NCBI RefSeq assembly: GCF_902459655.1
Contig: NZ_CABPSB010000009.1
Coordinates: forward strand, 140,468 to 204,467
Length of the DNA stretch: 64,000 bases
Direction of reading: 5' to 3'
Source: Pandoraea anhela
GTDB taxonomy: Bacteria > Pseudomonadota > Gammaproteobacteria > Burkholderiales > Burkholderiaceae
The first letter of the stretch is position 1; every line of letters starts with the position of its first letter. The notes beneath the pieces are model-generated. The model ran no database searches. It was not told the DNA's origin and saw only the letters and a list, made by a program, of their open reading frames with translations. Shown here one piece after another: positions 1 through 12,912 of this stretch. The position numbers and the translations under genes are program-made.

Positions 1-1041
1 GAGGCGGCTGCGATCAGCGCGCTCGCCCGTGTGGATGCCGAGTTGGCGGCCGACGATACGGTAGACGCGGCGACAGCCGGCGCCGCTGCGGCAGCGGCAG
101 GTGCGCCGGACGCCGCCCACGGTGGCGACGCGGCGGTTCCGGCCGTTCCTGCGACGGTTGCCCCGTCGGCGACGCCGTCCACGCAGGTCGCTGCGGCGCG
201 TCCGGCAGTGCCCAGCGGTCCGCCGCCGATCATCGATGAGCGCATCGACTGCATCGTCGAATTGCCGCTCGCGAACATGGTGGCGGCGGAGCGTTTGATG
301 CCGCTGACGGTGCGCATGCGCCGCGCGGGCAGCAAGCCGGTGAACGTCGAGGGCCGCCTGGACGAGCAATCGCCGTGGGAGCCGATTCGTACCGGCGGGC
401 GCTATCACCAACTGCGTATGGCGGTACAACTGGCCAACCGCGCAGGCGCGCTGAACGAAGTCGAATTCTCCGAGTTTTCGAATCTCGTCCAGACTTTGGC
501 GGACGCGGTCGACGCCCTGCCTGAATTGCCCGACATGATGGAGACGGTCGCCCGAGGTCGCGAACTCGACGCATTCGCCGCGCAATGCGATGCTCAGCTA
601 TCGGTCAACGTGTTGTCGGATGGCGCGCCGTGGTCGGCAAACTACGTGCAGGCCGTGGCGACGCAGGACGGGTTGCTGCTCTCGCGCGATGGCATGCGCT
701 TCGTGAAGCTCGATGCCCGCCAGAACCCGGTGTTCATGCTGCAATTCGGCGACACCAACTTCCTGCGCGACGATCTGACTTACAAGGGCGGCGATCTGAT
801 TACCATGCTGCTCGATGTGCCGGTCGCCGACGAAGACCTCTTGCCTTTCCGTCTGATGTGCGATTACGCGCGTTCGATCGGGCAGCGCATCGGTGGCCGT
901 GTCGTGGACGATCAGCGTCGCCCGCTGTCCGATGCTGCACTGCAAAATGTCGACAAGCAGTTGCTCAAGCTTTACGAGCGCCTTGAGGCACGCGGGCTGC
1001 CGGCCGGTTCGCCGGTGACGCGCCGTCTGTTCAGCCAGTAA
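1..1041 (+). CDS. zipA: Cell division protein ZipA, C-terminal part (5' end outside window)
   Basis: The frame is open from the first base, so the start codon lies upstream of the window. The visible part has an Ala/Pro-rich linker of about 75 residues followed by a globular domain from the IDERIDCIVEL region to the end, which matches the FtsZ-binding C-terminal domain of ZipA in Burkholderiales. ZipA is anchored in the inner membrane by an N-terminal segment (not visible here) and tethers FtsZ to the membrane at the septum. The position directly upstream of ligA supports the call, since zipA-ligA is a common beta-proteobacterial pair. A strong terminator separates the two genes here. Beta-proteobacterial ZipA domains diverge from the E. 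coli one, so the assignment rests partly on gene order. Confidence 0.8.
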   Translation, partial: EAAAISALARVDAELAADDTVDAATAGAAAAAAGAPDAAHGGDAAVPAVPATVAPSATPSTQVAAARPAVPSGPPPIIDERIDCIVELPLANMVAAERLMPLTVRMRRAGSKPVNVEGRLDEQSPWEPIRTGGRYHQLRMAVQLANRAGALNEVEFSEFSNLVQTLADAVDALPELPDMMETVARGRELDAFAAQCDAQLSVNVLSDGAPWSANYVQAVATQDGLLLSRDGMRFVKLDARQNPVFMLQFGDTNFLRDDLTYKGGDLITMLLDVPVADEDLLPFRLMCDYARSIGQRIGGRVVDDQRRPLSDAALQNVDKQLLKLYERLEARGLPAGSPVTRRLFSQ

Positions 1042-1095
1042 ATCCCACGCAGTACGCGGTACTGCACCATCGCTTTGCACGCCGCGTTCGATGCA

Positions 1096-1126
1096 CGCCG
1101 TTCACCGTCGGGTGAGCGGCGTTTTT
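1096..1126 (+). terminator. Rho-independent terminator after zipA
   Basis: An 11-bp stem (CGCCGTTCACC pairing with GGTGAGCGGCG, one G-U pair) with a 4-nt loop is followed by TTTTT. It lies 55 bp after the zipA stop and 90 bp before ligA. Confidence 0.85.
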
Positions 1127-1137
1127 GTTCCGATTGA

Positions 1138-3405
<2,268 letters not shown>

Positions 3406-3421
3406 TGTGAGGACCCAACCG

Positions 3422-3955
3422 ATGATTCGCGACATTCTGAAGATGGGCGATCCGCGTTTGCTGCGTATCGCCAAACCCGTCGAACATTTCGGCACGCCCG
3501 AGCTGGATGCGCTCATCGCCGACATGTTCGAGACCATGAAACATGCGAACGGCGCAGGACTTGCTGCACCGCAGATCGGCGTCGACCTGCAAGTGGTGAT
3601 CTTTGGTTTCAAGCACAACGAGCGTTATCCTGACGCGCCCGAAGTGCCCGAGACCGTGCTGATCAACCCCACCATTACGCCGCTGACGCAGGATATGGAG
3701 GAGGGGTGGGAGGGCTGCTTGTCGGTGCCGGGACTGCGTGGCATGGTCAATCGCTATTCCATGCTGCGCTACGAAGGGCTCGATCAGCATGGTCATGCGA
3801 TCGACCGGGTGGCGGAAGGCTTCCACGCACGCGTGGTACAGCACGAGTGCGATCACCTGATCGGTAAGCTCTATCCGATGCGCATCACGGACTTCAGCAA
3901 GTTCGGATTCACGGAGATCCTGTTCCCGGGGCTCGACCCGAATAGTGACGATTGA
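3422..3955 (+). CDS. def: Peptide deformylase
   Basis: Removes the formyl group from the N-terminal methionine of new proteins in the cytoplasm. The protein is 177 residues and has all three family motifs: [10 protein letters not shown] (motif 1), EGCLSVPG with metal ligand C99 (motif 2), and HECDH with metal ligands H141 and H145 and the catalytic glutamate (motif 3). The frame is open well upstream into ligA, but the ATG at 3422 with TGAGGA just before it is the start that fits the family. It follows ligA by 16 bp and ends at a bidirectional terminator. No fmt gene is adjacent. Confidence 0.97.
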   Translation: MIRDILKMGDPRLLRIAKPVEHFGTPELDALIADMFETMKHANGAGLAAPQIGVDLQVVIFGFKHNERYPDAPEVPETVLINPTITPLTQDMEEGWEGCLSVPGLRGMVNRYSMLRYEGLDQHGHAIDRVAEGFHARVVQHECDHLIGKLYPMRITDFSKFGFTEILFPGLDPNSDD

Positions 3956-4033
3956 TTCGTTGGAGGCGATGGAGATGTCGCCTGCGCGGATCGTCGGCGT
4001 GTTCAACGGATAGCTGCCGACTGCGCTGATATG

Positions 4034-4061
4034 AAAAAGCCCGCCTGATGGCGGGCTTTTT
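4034..4061. terminator. Bidirectional terminator between def and rluB
   Basis: AAAAAGCCCGCC, loop TGAT, GGCGGGCTTTTT: a perfect 12-bp dyad whose A-run and T-run can serve the convergent genes on both strands. Confidence 0.92.
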
Positions 4062-4107
4062 CATGGTTGGCGGACATGCGTGGAACGATGGAACGATGAG
4101 ACGAGGA

Positions 4108-5568
4108 TCAAAACCCTTCGCCGGCACGCAGATAACGCCATTCACCGACCGGGAGGTTGCCGAGGGTGATGCGTCCCATACGCACGCGCTTCAGTCCCGT
4201 GACATGCAAGCCGACCAGTTCGCACATCCGGCGGATCTGACGCTTCTTGCCTTCCTTCAGTACGAAGCGCAATTGCTCCGGATTCTGCCAGTCGACCTGA
4301 GCCGGTTTGAGCGGCTGGTCGTCAAGTTCGAGGCCGTGACGTAGCAGTGCGAGACGCTCGGCAGGGAAGTGGGCCTCCACGTTCTGCGAATGCTCGTTAT
4401 ACGAGACGCGCACGAGATACTCCTTCTCGATATCCGAGTCCTCGCCGATCAGTTGCTTGGCGATGCGGCCGTCCTGGGTGAGCACGAGTAAGCCGGTCGA
4501 GTCGATGTCGAGGCGTCCGGCAGGCGCGAGGCTGCGCAAGTGAGCGGGGGAGAAGCGTACGCCTGCGTCGTCTTCCGACCAATGGTGTTCGCTCGTCACG
4601 AGCACCACTGCAGGGTCGTAGCCGTCCTCGGCTTGTCCGGAGACGTAGCCCACAGGCTTATGCAGCAGGATCGTCACGCGGTTGGCCTGTTCCTTCTGGG
4701 CGGCCTGAACGACCGTGATTTCCTGTGTCGGGAGGATCTTGGTGCCGAGTTCCTTCACGACTCTGCCGTCGACACGAACCCAGCCCTTGGCGATCCACTC
4801 GTCCGCTTCCCGGCGCGAGCAAAGGCCAAGTTCGGACATGCGCTTGGATAAGCGCAGCGAACCGGCGGCGTCGTGGTGAATCTTGATGTCGTCATCCTCG
4901 TCGTCGCGTTCGACGCGCGGCGCACGCGTGGGACGAGTCGAACGCGGCGCGTGGTTGTCGCGATCATCACGGGCAAAACGCCCGCGTGGTGCAGGTTCGC
5001 TGTTGCGACGCGGACGGTCCTCATCGAAGCTGCGCGGTGCACGGTTGTCGACATCGCGCTTCACCGGTCGCGCGAAATCGCCGCGCGCCCCGCCTTCGCT
5101 ATTGCGACGCGGACGGTCTTCATCGAAGCGGCGCGGTGCACGGTTGTCGACGTCGCGCTTCACCGGTCGCGCGAAATCGCCGCGCGCCCCGCCTTCGCTG
5201 TTGCGACGCGGACGGTCCTCATCGAAGCGGGCAGGGCGCGCGCCAGCCACGCGCTCGCGCTGGCCGCGTGCGGGCGGGCGTTCGCCCGTCGCACGCTTTT
5301 CGTACGGAGTATCGCTTGCCGGTCGGCGCGGTGGTGTGCCGCTTCCCGCCGGGCGGCGTGCCCCGGTTTGCGCTGCGGCATCGTTCACCGGGCGCGGGCG
5401 CGCCGGCTTGCCGACAGGTTTCTTTTTCGCGCCGCTGGCGTCGAGCATCGACGCGGGCACTGCCTTGGTCGGACGGCGCAATGCGCCGGCCGAGCGCACG
5501 GGCGCGCGGGTCTTGTCGAGGGTGCGGGGGTGTTTCGCGCTCAGTTTGGCGCGCGGGGTATCGCTCAT
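4108..5568 (-). CDS. rluB: 23S rRNA pseudouridine synthase (RluB type) with repeat-rich N-terminal extension
   Basis: Isomerises a uridine in helix 89 of 23S rRNA (U2605 in E. coli numbering). The 486-residue protein has an S4 RNA-binding domain near residues 232-280 ([19 protein letters not shown]) and a pseudouridine synthase domain with the catalytic aspartate in [13 protein letters not shown] near residue 353. The first 225 residues are a basic, Arg/Pro/Asp-rich low-complexity extension containing a 33-residue unit repeated in tandem. Such extensions occur in Burkholderiales RluB, and probably add RNA affinity (inference). The ATG overlaps the glnD stop as ATGA, so the gene is coupled to glnD. 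RluE/RluF relatives are possible, but the size and S4 domain favour RluB. Confidence 0.9.
   Translation of the reverse strand: MSDTPRAKLSAKHPRTLDKTRAPVRSAGALRRPTKAVPASMLDASGAKKKPVGKPARPRPVNDAAAQTGARRPAGSGTPPRRPASDTPYEKRATGERPPARGQRERVAGARPARFDEDRPRRNSEGGARGDFARPVKRDVDNRAPRRFDEDRPRRNSEGGARGDFARPVKRDVDNRAPRSFDEDRPRRNSEPAPRGRFARDDRDNHAPRSTRPTRAPRVERDDEDDDIKIHHDAAGSLRLSKRMSELGLCSRREADEWIAKGWVRVDGRVVKELGTKILPTQEITVVQAAQKEQANRVTILLHKPVGYVSGQAEDGYDPAVVLVTSEHHWSEDDAGVRFSPAHLRSLAPAGRLDIDSTGLLVLTQDGRIAKQLIGEDSDIEKEYLVRVSYNEHSQNVEAHFPAERLALLRHGLELDDQPLKPAQVDWQNPEQLRFVLKEGKKRQIRRMCELVGLHVTGLKRVRMGRITLGNLPVGEWRYLRAGEGF
5005..5228 (-). repeat. 99-bp coding tandem repeat in rluB
   Basis: Two almost identical 99-bp units (5005-5103 and 5104-5202) plus about 26 bp of a third. 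Each unit encodes 33 residues ([20 protein letters not shown], then a [12 protein letters not shown]-type tail). A more diverged copy lies on the other side, towards the S4 domain. Confidence 0.9.
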
Positions 5569-8129
5569 GGTTCCAATGCTTCGAGTAATTCGGTCTCAAC
5601 GGCAATTTGCAGACGGCTGTCCTGCAAACGGCTGCCGTCGAGCAGGAACGTATCTTCGACACGTTCGCCGAGGGTATTGATGCGGGCGGTTCGCACGCTC
5701 ACGCCGTGACGCGCGAGCACGCGGGCGACCGCGTATAGCAAGCCGGTACGGTCGTTGGCCGACACCGACAGCAGGTAGTACTGGCCGCGCTCGTCCGGCC
5801 GGAGATCGACGCGGGGTGTCACCGGGAAGCTGCGCGAGCGGCGCGGCAGACGTCCCTTGCTCGGCTCGGCCAATGGCTCTGCCCGCGTGAGCAGAGACAC
5901 CAGTTCGCTCTCTACGAGATTGATGATGTCGCGATAGCTGGTGTCCAGCCCGGGGTCGGTCAGCAGGAAGCTGTCCAGTGCGAAACCCTGACTGGTCGTA
6001 TGCACCTTGGCGTCGAGAATCGACAGCCCTTTGCGCTCGAAGTAGCCGCAAATGCGCGCAAACAAATCCACCTGATCGCGCACGTAGACCAACACTTGCA
6101 GGCCTTCGCCGATGGGTGAGGGACGCGCTTTGACGATGGGCGACTCACTGTCGACGTGCCGCCACAGATGACGCGTTTGCCAGGCGATGTCCGCCGGATC
6201 GTTGCGCAGGAAGTAAGCGACGTCCAACGTGTTCCAGAGCGCCTCCTGCGCACGCTCGGGGACGGTGTACAGACGCAGCAGTCCGAGGGCTTCTTCCTTG
6301 CGCGTTTTCAACTGCGAATGCGGATCCGGGTTGGCGCCGCCCAGCACCTGCAACGTCAGACGATAGAGGTCTTCGAGCAGTTTGCCCTTCCAGGCATTCC
6401 ACACCTTTGGGCTGGTGCCGCGAATGTCGGCGACCGTCAAAAGATAGAGCGCTGTCAGGCGCCGTTCGTTTTCCACCTTATCGGCGAAGCGTCGGATGAC
6501 TTCCGGGTCCGTGGTGTCCTGCTTTTGCGCAACCGTACTCATCGTCAGATGCTCGCCGACGAGCCAGACGATCAGTTCCGTGTCTTCCTTGCTGATGCCG
6601 TGCCGTGTACAGAAGGTTCGTGCGTCGACCATGCCGAGCGTCGAGTGATCTCCTCCGCGCCCCTTCGCAATATCGTGGAAGAGTGCGGCAATCGTCAGCA
6701 CCCACGGCCGGTCGAAATTCGCGATCAACTGGCTACAGAACGGATACTCGTGCGTATGCTCGGCGACGGCGAAGCGACGAATGTTGCGCACGACCATCAA
6801 GATGTGCTGATCGACCGTGTACACGTGATACAGATCGTGCTGCATCTGGCCCACGACACGACGGAAGTTGATCAGATATCGGCCCAGTACGCTTGTCTGA
6901 TTCATCAGCCGCAAGGCATGGGTGATGCCCTGTGGCTGCTGGAGAATGGCCAGAAATGTACGACGATTCTCCGGGTCGGCGCGCCATTGCGCGTTCATCG
7001 ACTCACGCGCGTTATACAACGCGCGCAGCGTTCTGGCGGACAAACCTTTCACGCCGACGACTTGTTCATACAGCAGGAACGTTTCGAGAATGGCGTTCGG
7101 ATGACGTTCGTACAACGCGTCGTCAACGATCTCGATCATGCCTTGCTTCTCGACGAAGCGTTCGTTGATCACGCGCGTAACGCCACTGGTCTGCGGGAAC
7201 AGGCGTGCTTCCACGTTCAGTAAGAGCACGGTGTTCAATTGCGTGACAGCTTTCGCGGCCCAGTAATAGCGCCGCATGAGTTGCTCGCTGGCTCGCTTCG
7301 TTGTCGTCGCATCGAAGCCGAGACTTTGCGCAAGCGCCGTTTGCAGATCGAACACGAGAACATCCTGACGCCGGCGCGCCAGCAAGTGCAGGCGTGCTCG
7401 CAGTCCCTTCAGGAACTGCTCGTTGCGACGCAGTTCCTTGAGTTCGCGATCGGTCAACAGATCGCGTGCGGACAGTTCCGCCCAGCTATTGCCCAGGCCC
7501 GCGGCCTTGGTCATCCAAAGAATGACCTGCAGGTCGCGCAGCCCACCCGGACTTTCCTTGCAGTTGGGTTCGAGGCTATACGGAGTGTCCTGATACTTGG
7601 CGTGACGCTGGCGAATCTCCAACTGCTTGCTGCGGAAAAACGCGAGCGGATCCAGATCGACCGAAAAGCGCTGCTGAAATTCGTCGAAGAGCGCCTGATT
7701 GCCGGTAAGCAACCTTGCTTCGAGCAGGCTCGTTTGCACCGTGATGTCGGCGTGTGCCTCGGAAATGCACTCGTCGACCGTTCGCACCGATGAGCCGATC
7801 TCGACGCCGATATCCCAGAGAAAACCGATGAACGGTTCGACGTGCGACGTCAGTGCTTCACTGTCGGCACTGCGGTGCAGCAGCAGGATGTCGACATCCG
7901 AATAGGGGTACAACTCGCCACGCCCGTAGCCACCGACGGCCACAAGCGCGAAGTCCTCCGGCATCTGGAATTCGATCCACGCATCGCGCATGGATTGGTC
8001 GACGGCATGACACAGCCCGTGCAACAGCACGTCGATCTTGCCGTGCGAGGCGAAGCGCTCGAGGAGCTCCGCTTTACGGTGCTTGAGGGCCTGACGTAGC
8101 GGAGAAGGGGCGTGTGCACGTGCGTGCAT
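5565..8129 (-). CDS. glnD: Bifunctional uridylyltransferase/uridylyl-removing enzyme GlnD
   Basis: Primary glutamine sensor of the nitrogen regulatory system; it adds UMP to and removes it from the PII proteins GlnB/GlnK. The 854-residue form has the nucleotidyltransferase motif [15 protein letters not shown] near residues 66-80, an HD hydrolase domain ([12 protein letters not shown] near 488), and two C-terminal ACT domains for glutamine binding. The frame extends to a TTG at 8213. I chose the ATG at 8129 because GGAAG lies 5 nt upstream, and the conserved sequence begins soon after. Map lies upstream on the same strand and rluB follows with an ATGA overlap, so the three may share a transcript. 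Confidence 0.95.
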   Translation of the reverse strand: MHARAHAPSPLRQALKHRKAELLERFASHGKIDVLLHGLCHAVDQSMRDAWIEFQMPEDFALVAVGGYGRGELYPYSDVDILLLHRSADSEALTSHVEPFIGFLWDIGVEIGSSVRTVDECISEAHADITVQTSLLEARLLTGNQALFDEFQQRFSVDLDPLAFFRSKQLEIRQRHAKYQDTPYSLEPNCKESPGGLRDLQVILWMTKAAGLGNSWAELSARDLLTDRELKELRRNEQFLKGLRARLHLLARRRQDVLVFDLQTALAQSLGFDATTTKRASEQLMRRYYWAAKAVTQLNTVLLLNVEARLFPQTSGVTRVINERFVEKQGMIEIVDDALYERHPNAILETFLLYEQVVGVKGLSARTLRALYNARESMNAQWRADPENRRTFLAILQQPQGITHALRLMNQTSVLGRYLINFRRVVGQMQHDLYHVYTVDQHILMVVRNIRRFAVAEHTHEYPFCSQLIANFDRPWVLTIAALFHDIAKGRGGDHSTLGMVDARTFCTRHGISKEDTELIVWLVGEHLTMSTVAQKQDTTDPEVIRRFADKVENERRLTALYLLTVADIRGTSPKVWNAWKGKLLEDLYRLTLQVLGGANPDPHSQLKTRKEEALGLLRLYTVPERAQEALWNTLDVAYFLRNDPADIAWQTRHLWRHVDSESPIVKARPSPIGEGLQVLVYVRDQVDLFARICGYFERKGLSILDAKVHTTSQGFALDSFLLTDPGLDTSYRDIINLVESELVSLLTRAEPLAEPSKGRLPRRSRSFPVTPRVDLRPDERGQYYLLSVSANDRTGLLYAVARVLARHGVSVRTARINTLGERVEDTFLLDGSRLQDSRLQIAVETELLEALEP

Positions 8130-8228
8130 GGCGGCTTCCAGTTGATGGATTAACGAGTCAGGCCGAAAAGCTTCGGGGCCGGACGACCGACGACATTGCC
8201 GACGGCCGGACAAGGGTTACTCGGTTGC

Positions 8229-9056
8229 TCAGGCGGCGGCTGCGAACGACGTGACGTATGACGATCCCGGCGGTGGCGGCGGGGTCAGTGCGGAGTGCGT
8301 CAATACCTCGTGGCCCGTTTCGGTTACGAGAACCGTATGTTCCCACTGCGCGGACAGGCTGCGATCGCGTGTCTTCACCGTCCACTGATCGGGCATCGTC
8401 CGAATTTCGCGCTTTCCGGCGTTGATCATCGGCTCAATGGTAAAAATCATGCCGGCCTGCAATTCGAGTCCGGTGCCCTGGCGCCCGTAGTGCAGGATCT
8501 GCGGATCTTCGTGAAATACCTGACCGATGCCGTGGCCGCAGTATTCGCGTACCACGCTGTACCCTTGCGCCTCGGCGTGCGTCTGGATGGCCTGTCCGAT
8601 ATCGCCCAGCCGCGCACCCGGACGAACCTGATTGATGCCCAGCCACATGCACTCATAAGTCACCTGCGCCAGACGCTTTGCGAGAATCGTGCCGTCGCCG
8701 ACGATGAACATGCGACTCGTGTCGCCGAAATAGCCGTCTTTGATGACAGTGATGTCAATGTTGAGAGCGTCGCCGTTCTTGAGTGCCTTGTCGCCGGGAA
8801 TTCCGTGACAGATCACGTCGTTGACCGAGATGCAGGTGGCTTTCGGATAGGGCGGATAACCCGGCGGTTGATAATTCAGCGGCGCCGGCACCGTGCCTTG
8901 TTCCTTGACCATGAACTCGTGGCAGAGGCGGTCGAGTTCCCCGGTCGTGACGCCGGCGCGCACATGCGGCGTGATGAAATCGAGCACTTCGCTGGCCAGT
9001 CGGCAAGCGACGCGCATCATTTCAATGTCGTGGGCATTCTTGAGGGTGATGGCCAT
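8229..9056 (-). CDS. map: Methionine aminopeptidase, type I
   Basis: Removes the initiator methionine from nascent proteins after deformylation. The 275-residue protein shows the five metal ligands in pita-bread order: an Asp in NIDITV, an Asp in GYFGDTS, the His in CGHGIGQVFHED, Glu in FTIEPMI and Glu in QWEHTVLV. The frame is open to 9260, but homology starts at MAITLKN, so the ATG at 9056 is used. The gene faces away from rpsB, the usual divergent arrangement in proteobacteria. glnD follows on the same strand. Confidence 0.96.
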   Translation of the reverse strand: MAITLKNAHDIEMMRVACRLASEVLDFITPHVRAGVTTGELDRLCHEFMVKEQGTVPAPLNYQPPGYPPYPKATCISVNDVICHGIPGDKALKNGDALNIDITVIKDGYFGDTSRMFIVGDGTILAKRLAQVTYECMWLGINQVRPGARLGDIGQAIQTHAEAQGYSVVREYCGHGIGQVFHEDPQILHYGRQGTGLELQAGMIFTIEPMINAGKREIRTMPDQWTVKTRDRSLSAQWEHTVLVTETGHEVLTHSALTPPPPPGSSYVTSFAAAA

Positions 9057-9267
9057 TGCGGAATCGGACAAGTTGCATGAACAGTGACGCATTATCGCAT
9101 CAATGGAGGGTTTTGGCCGGGTTTTGGCCTTGCCTGGCCTGGATTTCGGAGCGTTCCGAGTGCGGATTTCCGAGAGTCCGGCTGCGGCATCGGAAAGGGC
9201 GCCAAATCGTCTGCGAAGCCGCGCAAACCGGGCGTTTCCGGCTTGGCGTCCCAAGTTCACGTGCCGC
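9057..9267. other. Upstream part of the map-rpsB intergenic region
   Basis: No gene seen. The stretch separates the divergent map and rpsB genes; I found no convincing promoter for map in it. Confidence 0.5.
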
Positions 9268-9297
9268 TTGAGTGCTGGTGCCCTCAGATGCTATAAT
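9268..9297 (+). promoter_or_regulatory. sigma-70 promoter of rpsB
   Basis: TTGAGT (9268-9273), an 18-bp spacer, and a perfect TATAAT (9292-9297). This is the best promoter match in the window and fits a highly expressed ribosomal gene. Transcription would start near 9304, leaving a leader of about 300 nt before rpsB. Confidence 0.8.
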
Positions 9298-9330
9298 CTC
9301 GGGCTAAGTCGAGGACGAGTTGTCAGTAAC

Positions 9331-9354
9331 ACCAAGGGTTTCCCCTTGGTTTTT
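9331..9354 (+). terminator. Terminator-like hairpin at the start of the rpsB leader (possible attenuator)
   Basis: ACCAAGGG, 4-nt loop, CCCTTGGT, then a run of T. It lies only about 25 nt after the predicted transcription start and 250 nt before rpsB, so full-length rpsB mRNA must read through it. Confidence 0.65.
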
Positions 9355-9603
9355 AGCGAGTTTCACCGGGATTTTGGGGTGGTTGGCCCCAAGTCGGTGC
9401 CGAAAAGTGCACCATCGGTGAAGCAAGCCTGACAGTGATGCGTTTTATCACGTTCCTCACGTTCCATCGGCTTGGATTTTGAAATCGCGGGCCGGCGCAC
9501 CCAGGGTGCCCGATCTTCGCAGGCGGGTCATGCAAAGCTGTATGGCAGTCTGACGAAACGGGTACGGCAGCCGGTCTAAGACCTAACCCTCACGGAGAAT
9601 CAC
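9355..9603 (+). other. rpsB mRNA leader
   Basis: No open frame of note. It should be transcribed as the rpsB 5' untranslated region. In E. coli the rpsB-tsf leader mediates S2 autoregulation; I cannot show the same structure here from sequence alone. A purine-rich GGAGA lies 6 nt before the ATG. Confidence 0.5.
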
Positions 9604-10353
9604 ATGTCTGTCACGATGCGTCAGATGCTGGAAGCGGGCGTCCACTTTGGTCACCAAACCCGTTTCTGGAACCCCAAGATGGCCCCCTATATCTTCGGCC
9701 ATCGCAATAAGATTCACATCATCAACCTCGAAAAGACGTTGCCGATGTACCAGGATGCACTGAAGTACGTGCGTCAACTGGCAGCAAACCGCGGCACGAT
9801 CCTGTTCGTGGGCACGAAGCGTCAGGCGCGCGATATCGTGGCTGAAGCCGCGGCACGCGCCGGCATGCCGTACGTCAACAACCGTTGGCTGGGCGGCATG
9901 CTGACGAACTTCAAGACCCTGAAGTCGTCGATCAAGAAGCTCAAGGACATGGAGCAGGCGCTCGAAGCCGGCGAACAAGAGCGCATGAGCAAGAAGGAAG
10001 CGCTGCTGTTCGATCGTGAAATGGCCAAGCTGCAAAAGTCGATCGGTGGTGTGAAGGAAATGGGCGGCATGCCCGACGCCATCTTCGTCGTCGACGTCGG
10101 CTACCACAAGATCGCCATCACCGAAGCCAACAAGCTGGGCATTCCGGTGATCGCCGTGGTCGATACGAACCACTCGCCGGAAGGTGTGGATTACGTGATC
10201 CCGGGTAACGACGACTCGAGCAAGGCCGTCGAACTCTACGTGCAAGGCGTTGCCGATGCGATCCTCGAAGGCCGTGCAAACGCCGTCAAGGAAGTGGTTG
10301 AAGCCGTTCGCGGCGAAGGCGACGAGTTCGTCGAAGTGAACGAAGAGGCGTAA
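9604..10353 (+). CDS. rpsB: 30S ribosomal protein S2
   Basis: Component of the small ribosomal subunit, bound late near the S1 site. The 249-residue sequence begins [20 protein letters not shown] and has the family signature in [15 protein letters not shown] and [14 protein letters not shown]. The length is normal. It has its own strong promoter and long leader, and is followed by tsf after a terminator-like hairpin that probably tunes the S2:EF-Ts ratio. Confidence 0.98.
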   Translation: MSVTMRQMLEAGVHFGHQTRFWNPKMAPYIFGHRNKIHIINLEKTLPMYQDALKYVRQLAANRGTILFVGTKRQARDIVAEAAARAGMPYVNNRWLGGMLTNFKTLKSSIKKLKDMEQALEAGEQERMSKKEALLFDREMAKLQKSIGGVKEMGGMPDAIFVVDVGYHKIAITEANKLGIPVIAVVDTNHSPEGVDYVIPGNDDSSKAVELYVQGVADAILEGRANAVKEVVEAVRGEGDEFVEVNEEA

Positions 10354-10372
10354 GCGGCCACCGCTGCGTAAC

Positions 10373-10404
10373 AAAAGGGGCTGCTTGTGGCGCCCCTTTT
10401 TTTT
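10373..10404 (+). terminator. Hairpin with T8 between rpsB and tsf
   Basis: AAAAGGGGC and GCCCCTTTT enclose a 10-nt loop and are followed by more T (eight in a row). It probably gives partial termination, because tsf has no obvious promoter of its own before its start. Confidence 0.75.
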
Positions 10405-10507
10405 AGTCCGATTTCCCCGCGTCGGGGGTGCGGGTCGCCAGGGGCGGGCGGTGAGGCCGTCCGGGTGAAGCCCTTCCCCGACTGATTCGATATACAGGAG
10501 TAACGAG

Positions 10508-11389
10508 ATGCCGGCAATTACTGCAGCAATGGTGGGCGAACTGCGCGCCAAGACCGATGCGCCGATGATGGAGTGCAAGAAGGCGCTGACCGAAGCCGAT
10601 GGCGACATGGTCCGTGCTGAAGAAATCCTGCGTGTCAAGCTGGGTAGCAAGGCCAGCAAGGCCGCGAGCCGTATCACCGCAGAAGGCGTGATCGCGGCTT
10701 ACATCGACGGCGGCAAGGGTGCCGTGGTCGAAATCAACTGCGAAACCGACTTCGTCTCGAAGAACGACGACTTCCTGAAGTTCGCCAACGATCTGGCCAA
10801 GCTGGTCGCCGACAACAACCCGGCTGATGTGGCTGCCCTGTCGGCGCTGCCGCTCGACGGTAAAACCGTGGACCAGATCCGTGCAGATCTGATCGGCAAG
10901 ATCGGTGAAAACATGACGATCCGTCGCTTCCAGCGTTACGAAACGTCGGGCAAGCTGGCGGCTTACCTGCACGGTACGCGCATCGGCGTGGTCGTCGAGT
11001 ACGACGGTGCGGATGCTGAAGTCGGCAAGAACGTCGCCATGCATATCGCCGCCATGAAGCCGGTCGCCGTGTCGGGTGATCAGGTTTCGCCGGAACTGAT
11101 CGAGAAGGAACGCAAGGTTGCCGCTGAAAAGGCTGCCGAATCGGGCAAGCCGGCCGAAATCGTCGCCAAGATGGTGGAAGGCAGCGTGCAGAAGTTCCTC
11201 AAGGAAGTCTCGCTGTTCAACCAGACGTACGTGAAGGACGACAAGGCAACCGTCGAGCAGATGCTCAAGGCCAACAACACCACGGTCAAGGGTTTCACCA
11301 TGTTCGTGGTCGGCGAAGGCATCGAGAAGAAGCAGGACGACTTCGCTGCTGAAGTGGCTGCGCAAGTGGCCGCCGCCAAGCAGTCGTAA
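10508..11389 (+). CDS. tsf: Elongation factor Ts
   Basis: Guanine nucleotide exchange factor for EF-Tu. The 293-residue protein starts [20 protein letters not shown] with the conserved helical N-terminal domain ([12 protein letters not shown]), and has the second signature [13 protein letters not shown]. The ATG at 10508 is preceded by CAGGAG at good spacing. It is part of the rpsB-tsf-pyrH-frr set. Confidence 0.98.
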   Translation: MPAITAAMVGELRAKTDAPMMECKKALTEADGDMVRAEEILRVKLGSKASKAASRITAEGVIAAYIDGGKGAVVEINCETDFVSKNDDFLKFANDLAKLVADNNPADVAALSALPLDGKTVDQIRADLIGKIGENMTIRRFQRYETSGKLAAYLHGTRIGVVVEYDGADAEVGKNVAMHIAAMKPVAVSGDQVSPELIEKERKVAAEKAAESGKPAEIVAKMVEGSVQKFLKEVSLFNQTYVKDDKATVEQMLKANNTTVKGFTMFVVGEGIEKKQDDFAAEVAAQVAAAKQS

Positions 11390-11410
11390 TTCGCGCAGTA
11401 CCGTAGTATC

Positions 11411-11439
11411 CGGGGGCGGCGGTGCCGTCCCCGTTGTTT
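11411..11439 (+). terminator. G+C-rich hairpin between tsf and pyrH
   Basis: GGGGGCGGC, loop GGT, GCCGTCCCC (one G-U pair) followed by a short broken T tract (GTTGTTT). A weak terminator or mRNA-stabilising stem. Confidence 0.5.
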
Positions 11440-11487
11440 CATCCAGAATACCCCAACAGTGCCCGACCAGACTTCTTAAGGACCGCC

Positions 11488-12201
11488 ATGTCTACTCCTT
11501 ACAAACGCGTACTTCTCAAGCTCTCTGGTGAAGCCCTCATGGGTGACGACTCGTTCGGCATCAACCGCGCAACCATCGAGCGGATGGTTGGCGATATCGC
11601 CGAAGTCGTTCGCCTGGGCACGCAATTGGCCGTCGTGATCGGCGGTGGCAATATCTTCCGTGGCGTGGCAGGCGGTGCCGCCGGCATGGACCGTGCAACG
11701 GCCGACTACATGGGGATGCTCGCCACGATGATGAACGCTCTGGCGTTGCAGGACGCCATGCGTCACGCTGGCATCGAGGCACGTGTGCAATCCGCGCTGC
11801 GCATGGACCAGGTCGTTGAGCCGTACATTCGCCCGCGTGCGATCCGCCAGCTCGAAGAGGGCAAAGTCGTGATCTTCGCCGCCGGCACGGGCAACCCGTT
11901 TTTCACGACCGACACGGCTGCTGCGCTGCGCGGCTCGGAAGTCGGCGCCGAAGTGGTGCTCAAGGCGACCAAGGTCGACGGCGTGTACTCGGCCGATCCC
12001 AAGAAGGACCCGAACGCAGTAAAGTACTCGACCATCAGCTTCGACGAGGCCATCTCGAAGAATCTGCAGGTCATGGACGCGACGGCTTTTGCGCTGTGCC
12101 GCGATCAGAAGATGCCGGTGCGTGTTTTCTCGATCGTGAAGCCGGGCGCGCTCAAGCACGTCATTCTCGGCGAGGACGAGGGAACGCTCGTCCACGTTTG
12201 A
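11488..12201 (+). CDS. pyrH: UMP kinase
   Basis: Phosphorylates UMP to UDP in pyrimidine nucleotide synthesis; a hexameric amino-acid-kinase-fold enzyme. The protein has 237 residues, with the N-terminal [14 protein letters not shown], the Gly-rich [10 protein letters not shown], and the [10 protein letters not shown] nucleotide-binding loop. The frame is open to 11422, but the ATG at 11488 has AAGGA just upstream and matches the family start. Confidence 0.97.
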   Translation: MSTPYKRVLLKLSGEALMGDDSFGINRATIERMVGDIAEVVRLGTQLAVVIGGGNIFRGVAGGAAGMDRATADYMGMLATMMNALALQDAMRHAGIEARVQSALRMDQVVEPYIRPRAIRQLEEGKVVIFAAGTGNPFFTTDTAAALRGSEVGAEVVLKATKVDGVYSADPKKDPNAVKYSTISFDEAISKNLQVMDATAFALCRDQKMPVRVFSIVKPGALKHVILGEDEGTLVHV

Positions 12202-12287
12202 GTTCAAATTGCGGCGTCGGCGTGCAGTGGCGTGCCGACGCCGTATCGTTTATGTTTGCGTAATAAATTTTAGGTTTGGAGGTTGCC

Positions 12288-12848
12288 ATGAGCGTTGCTG
12301 ACGTCAAGAAGAATGTCGAGCAAAAGATGAAGAGCTCGATCGAGTCGTTCAAGAACAACCTGGCGAAGATTCGTACTGGCCGCGCGCACGTGGGTCTGCT
12401 CGATCACGTTCAGGTCGATTACTACGGTTCGATGGTGCCCATCTCTCAGGTTGCCAACGTGAGTCTGGTCGACGCCCGTACGATCGGCGTGCAGCCTTGG
12501 GAAAAGAACATGGTTGCCAAGGTCGAAAAGGCGATTCGTGAGTCGGATCTCGGTCTGAATCCGGCAACGCAGGGCGACCTGATTCGCGTGCCGATGCCCC
12601 AACTGACCGAAGAACGTCGTCGCGAGATGACCAAGCTGGTCAAGTCGGAAGGCGAAAACGCAAAGGTTGCGGTGCGTAACCTGCGTCGCGATGCCAACGA
12701 ACAACTCAAGAAGCTGGTGAAGGACAAGGAAATTTCGGAAGACGACGAGCGCCGTGGTGGTGACGACGTCCAGAAATTCACCGACAAGTTCGTCGCCGAG
12801 ATCGATGAGCTGGTGAAGCAGAAGGACGCCGAGATCATGACGGTCTGA
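12288..12848 (+). CDS. frr: Ribosome recycling factor
   Basis: Splits post-termination ribosomes together with EF-G. The 186-residue, mostly helical protein has the family pattern [13 protein letters not shown] near the N-terminus and the C-terminal helix pattern [19 protein letters not shown] sits 5 nt before the ATG at 12288; an in-frame ATG 12 nt further up is not needed. It follows pyrH by 86 bp. Confidence 0.97.
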   Translation: MSVADVKKNVEQKMKSSIESFKNNLAKIRTGRAHVGLLDHVQVDYYGSMVPISQVANVSLVDARTIGVQPWEKNMVAKVEKAIRESDLGLNPATQGDLIRVPMPQLTEERRREMTKLVKSEGENAKVAVRNLRRDANEQLKKLVKDKEISEDDERRGGDDVQKFTDKFVAEIDELVKQKDAEIMTV

Positions 12849-12912
12849 GTGCTTCGGCACTTACCGCAAGATCTCCGCAGACTTTCGCGCTCGACTCCCG
12901 CGCCGTATCTCA

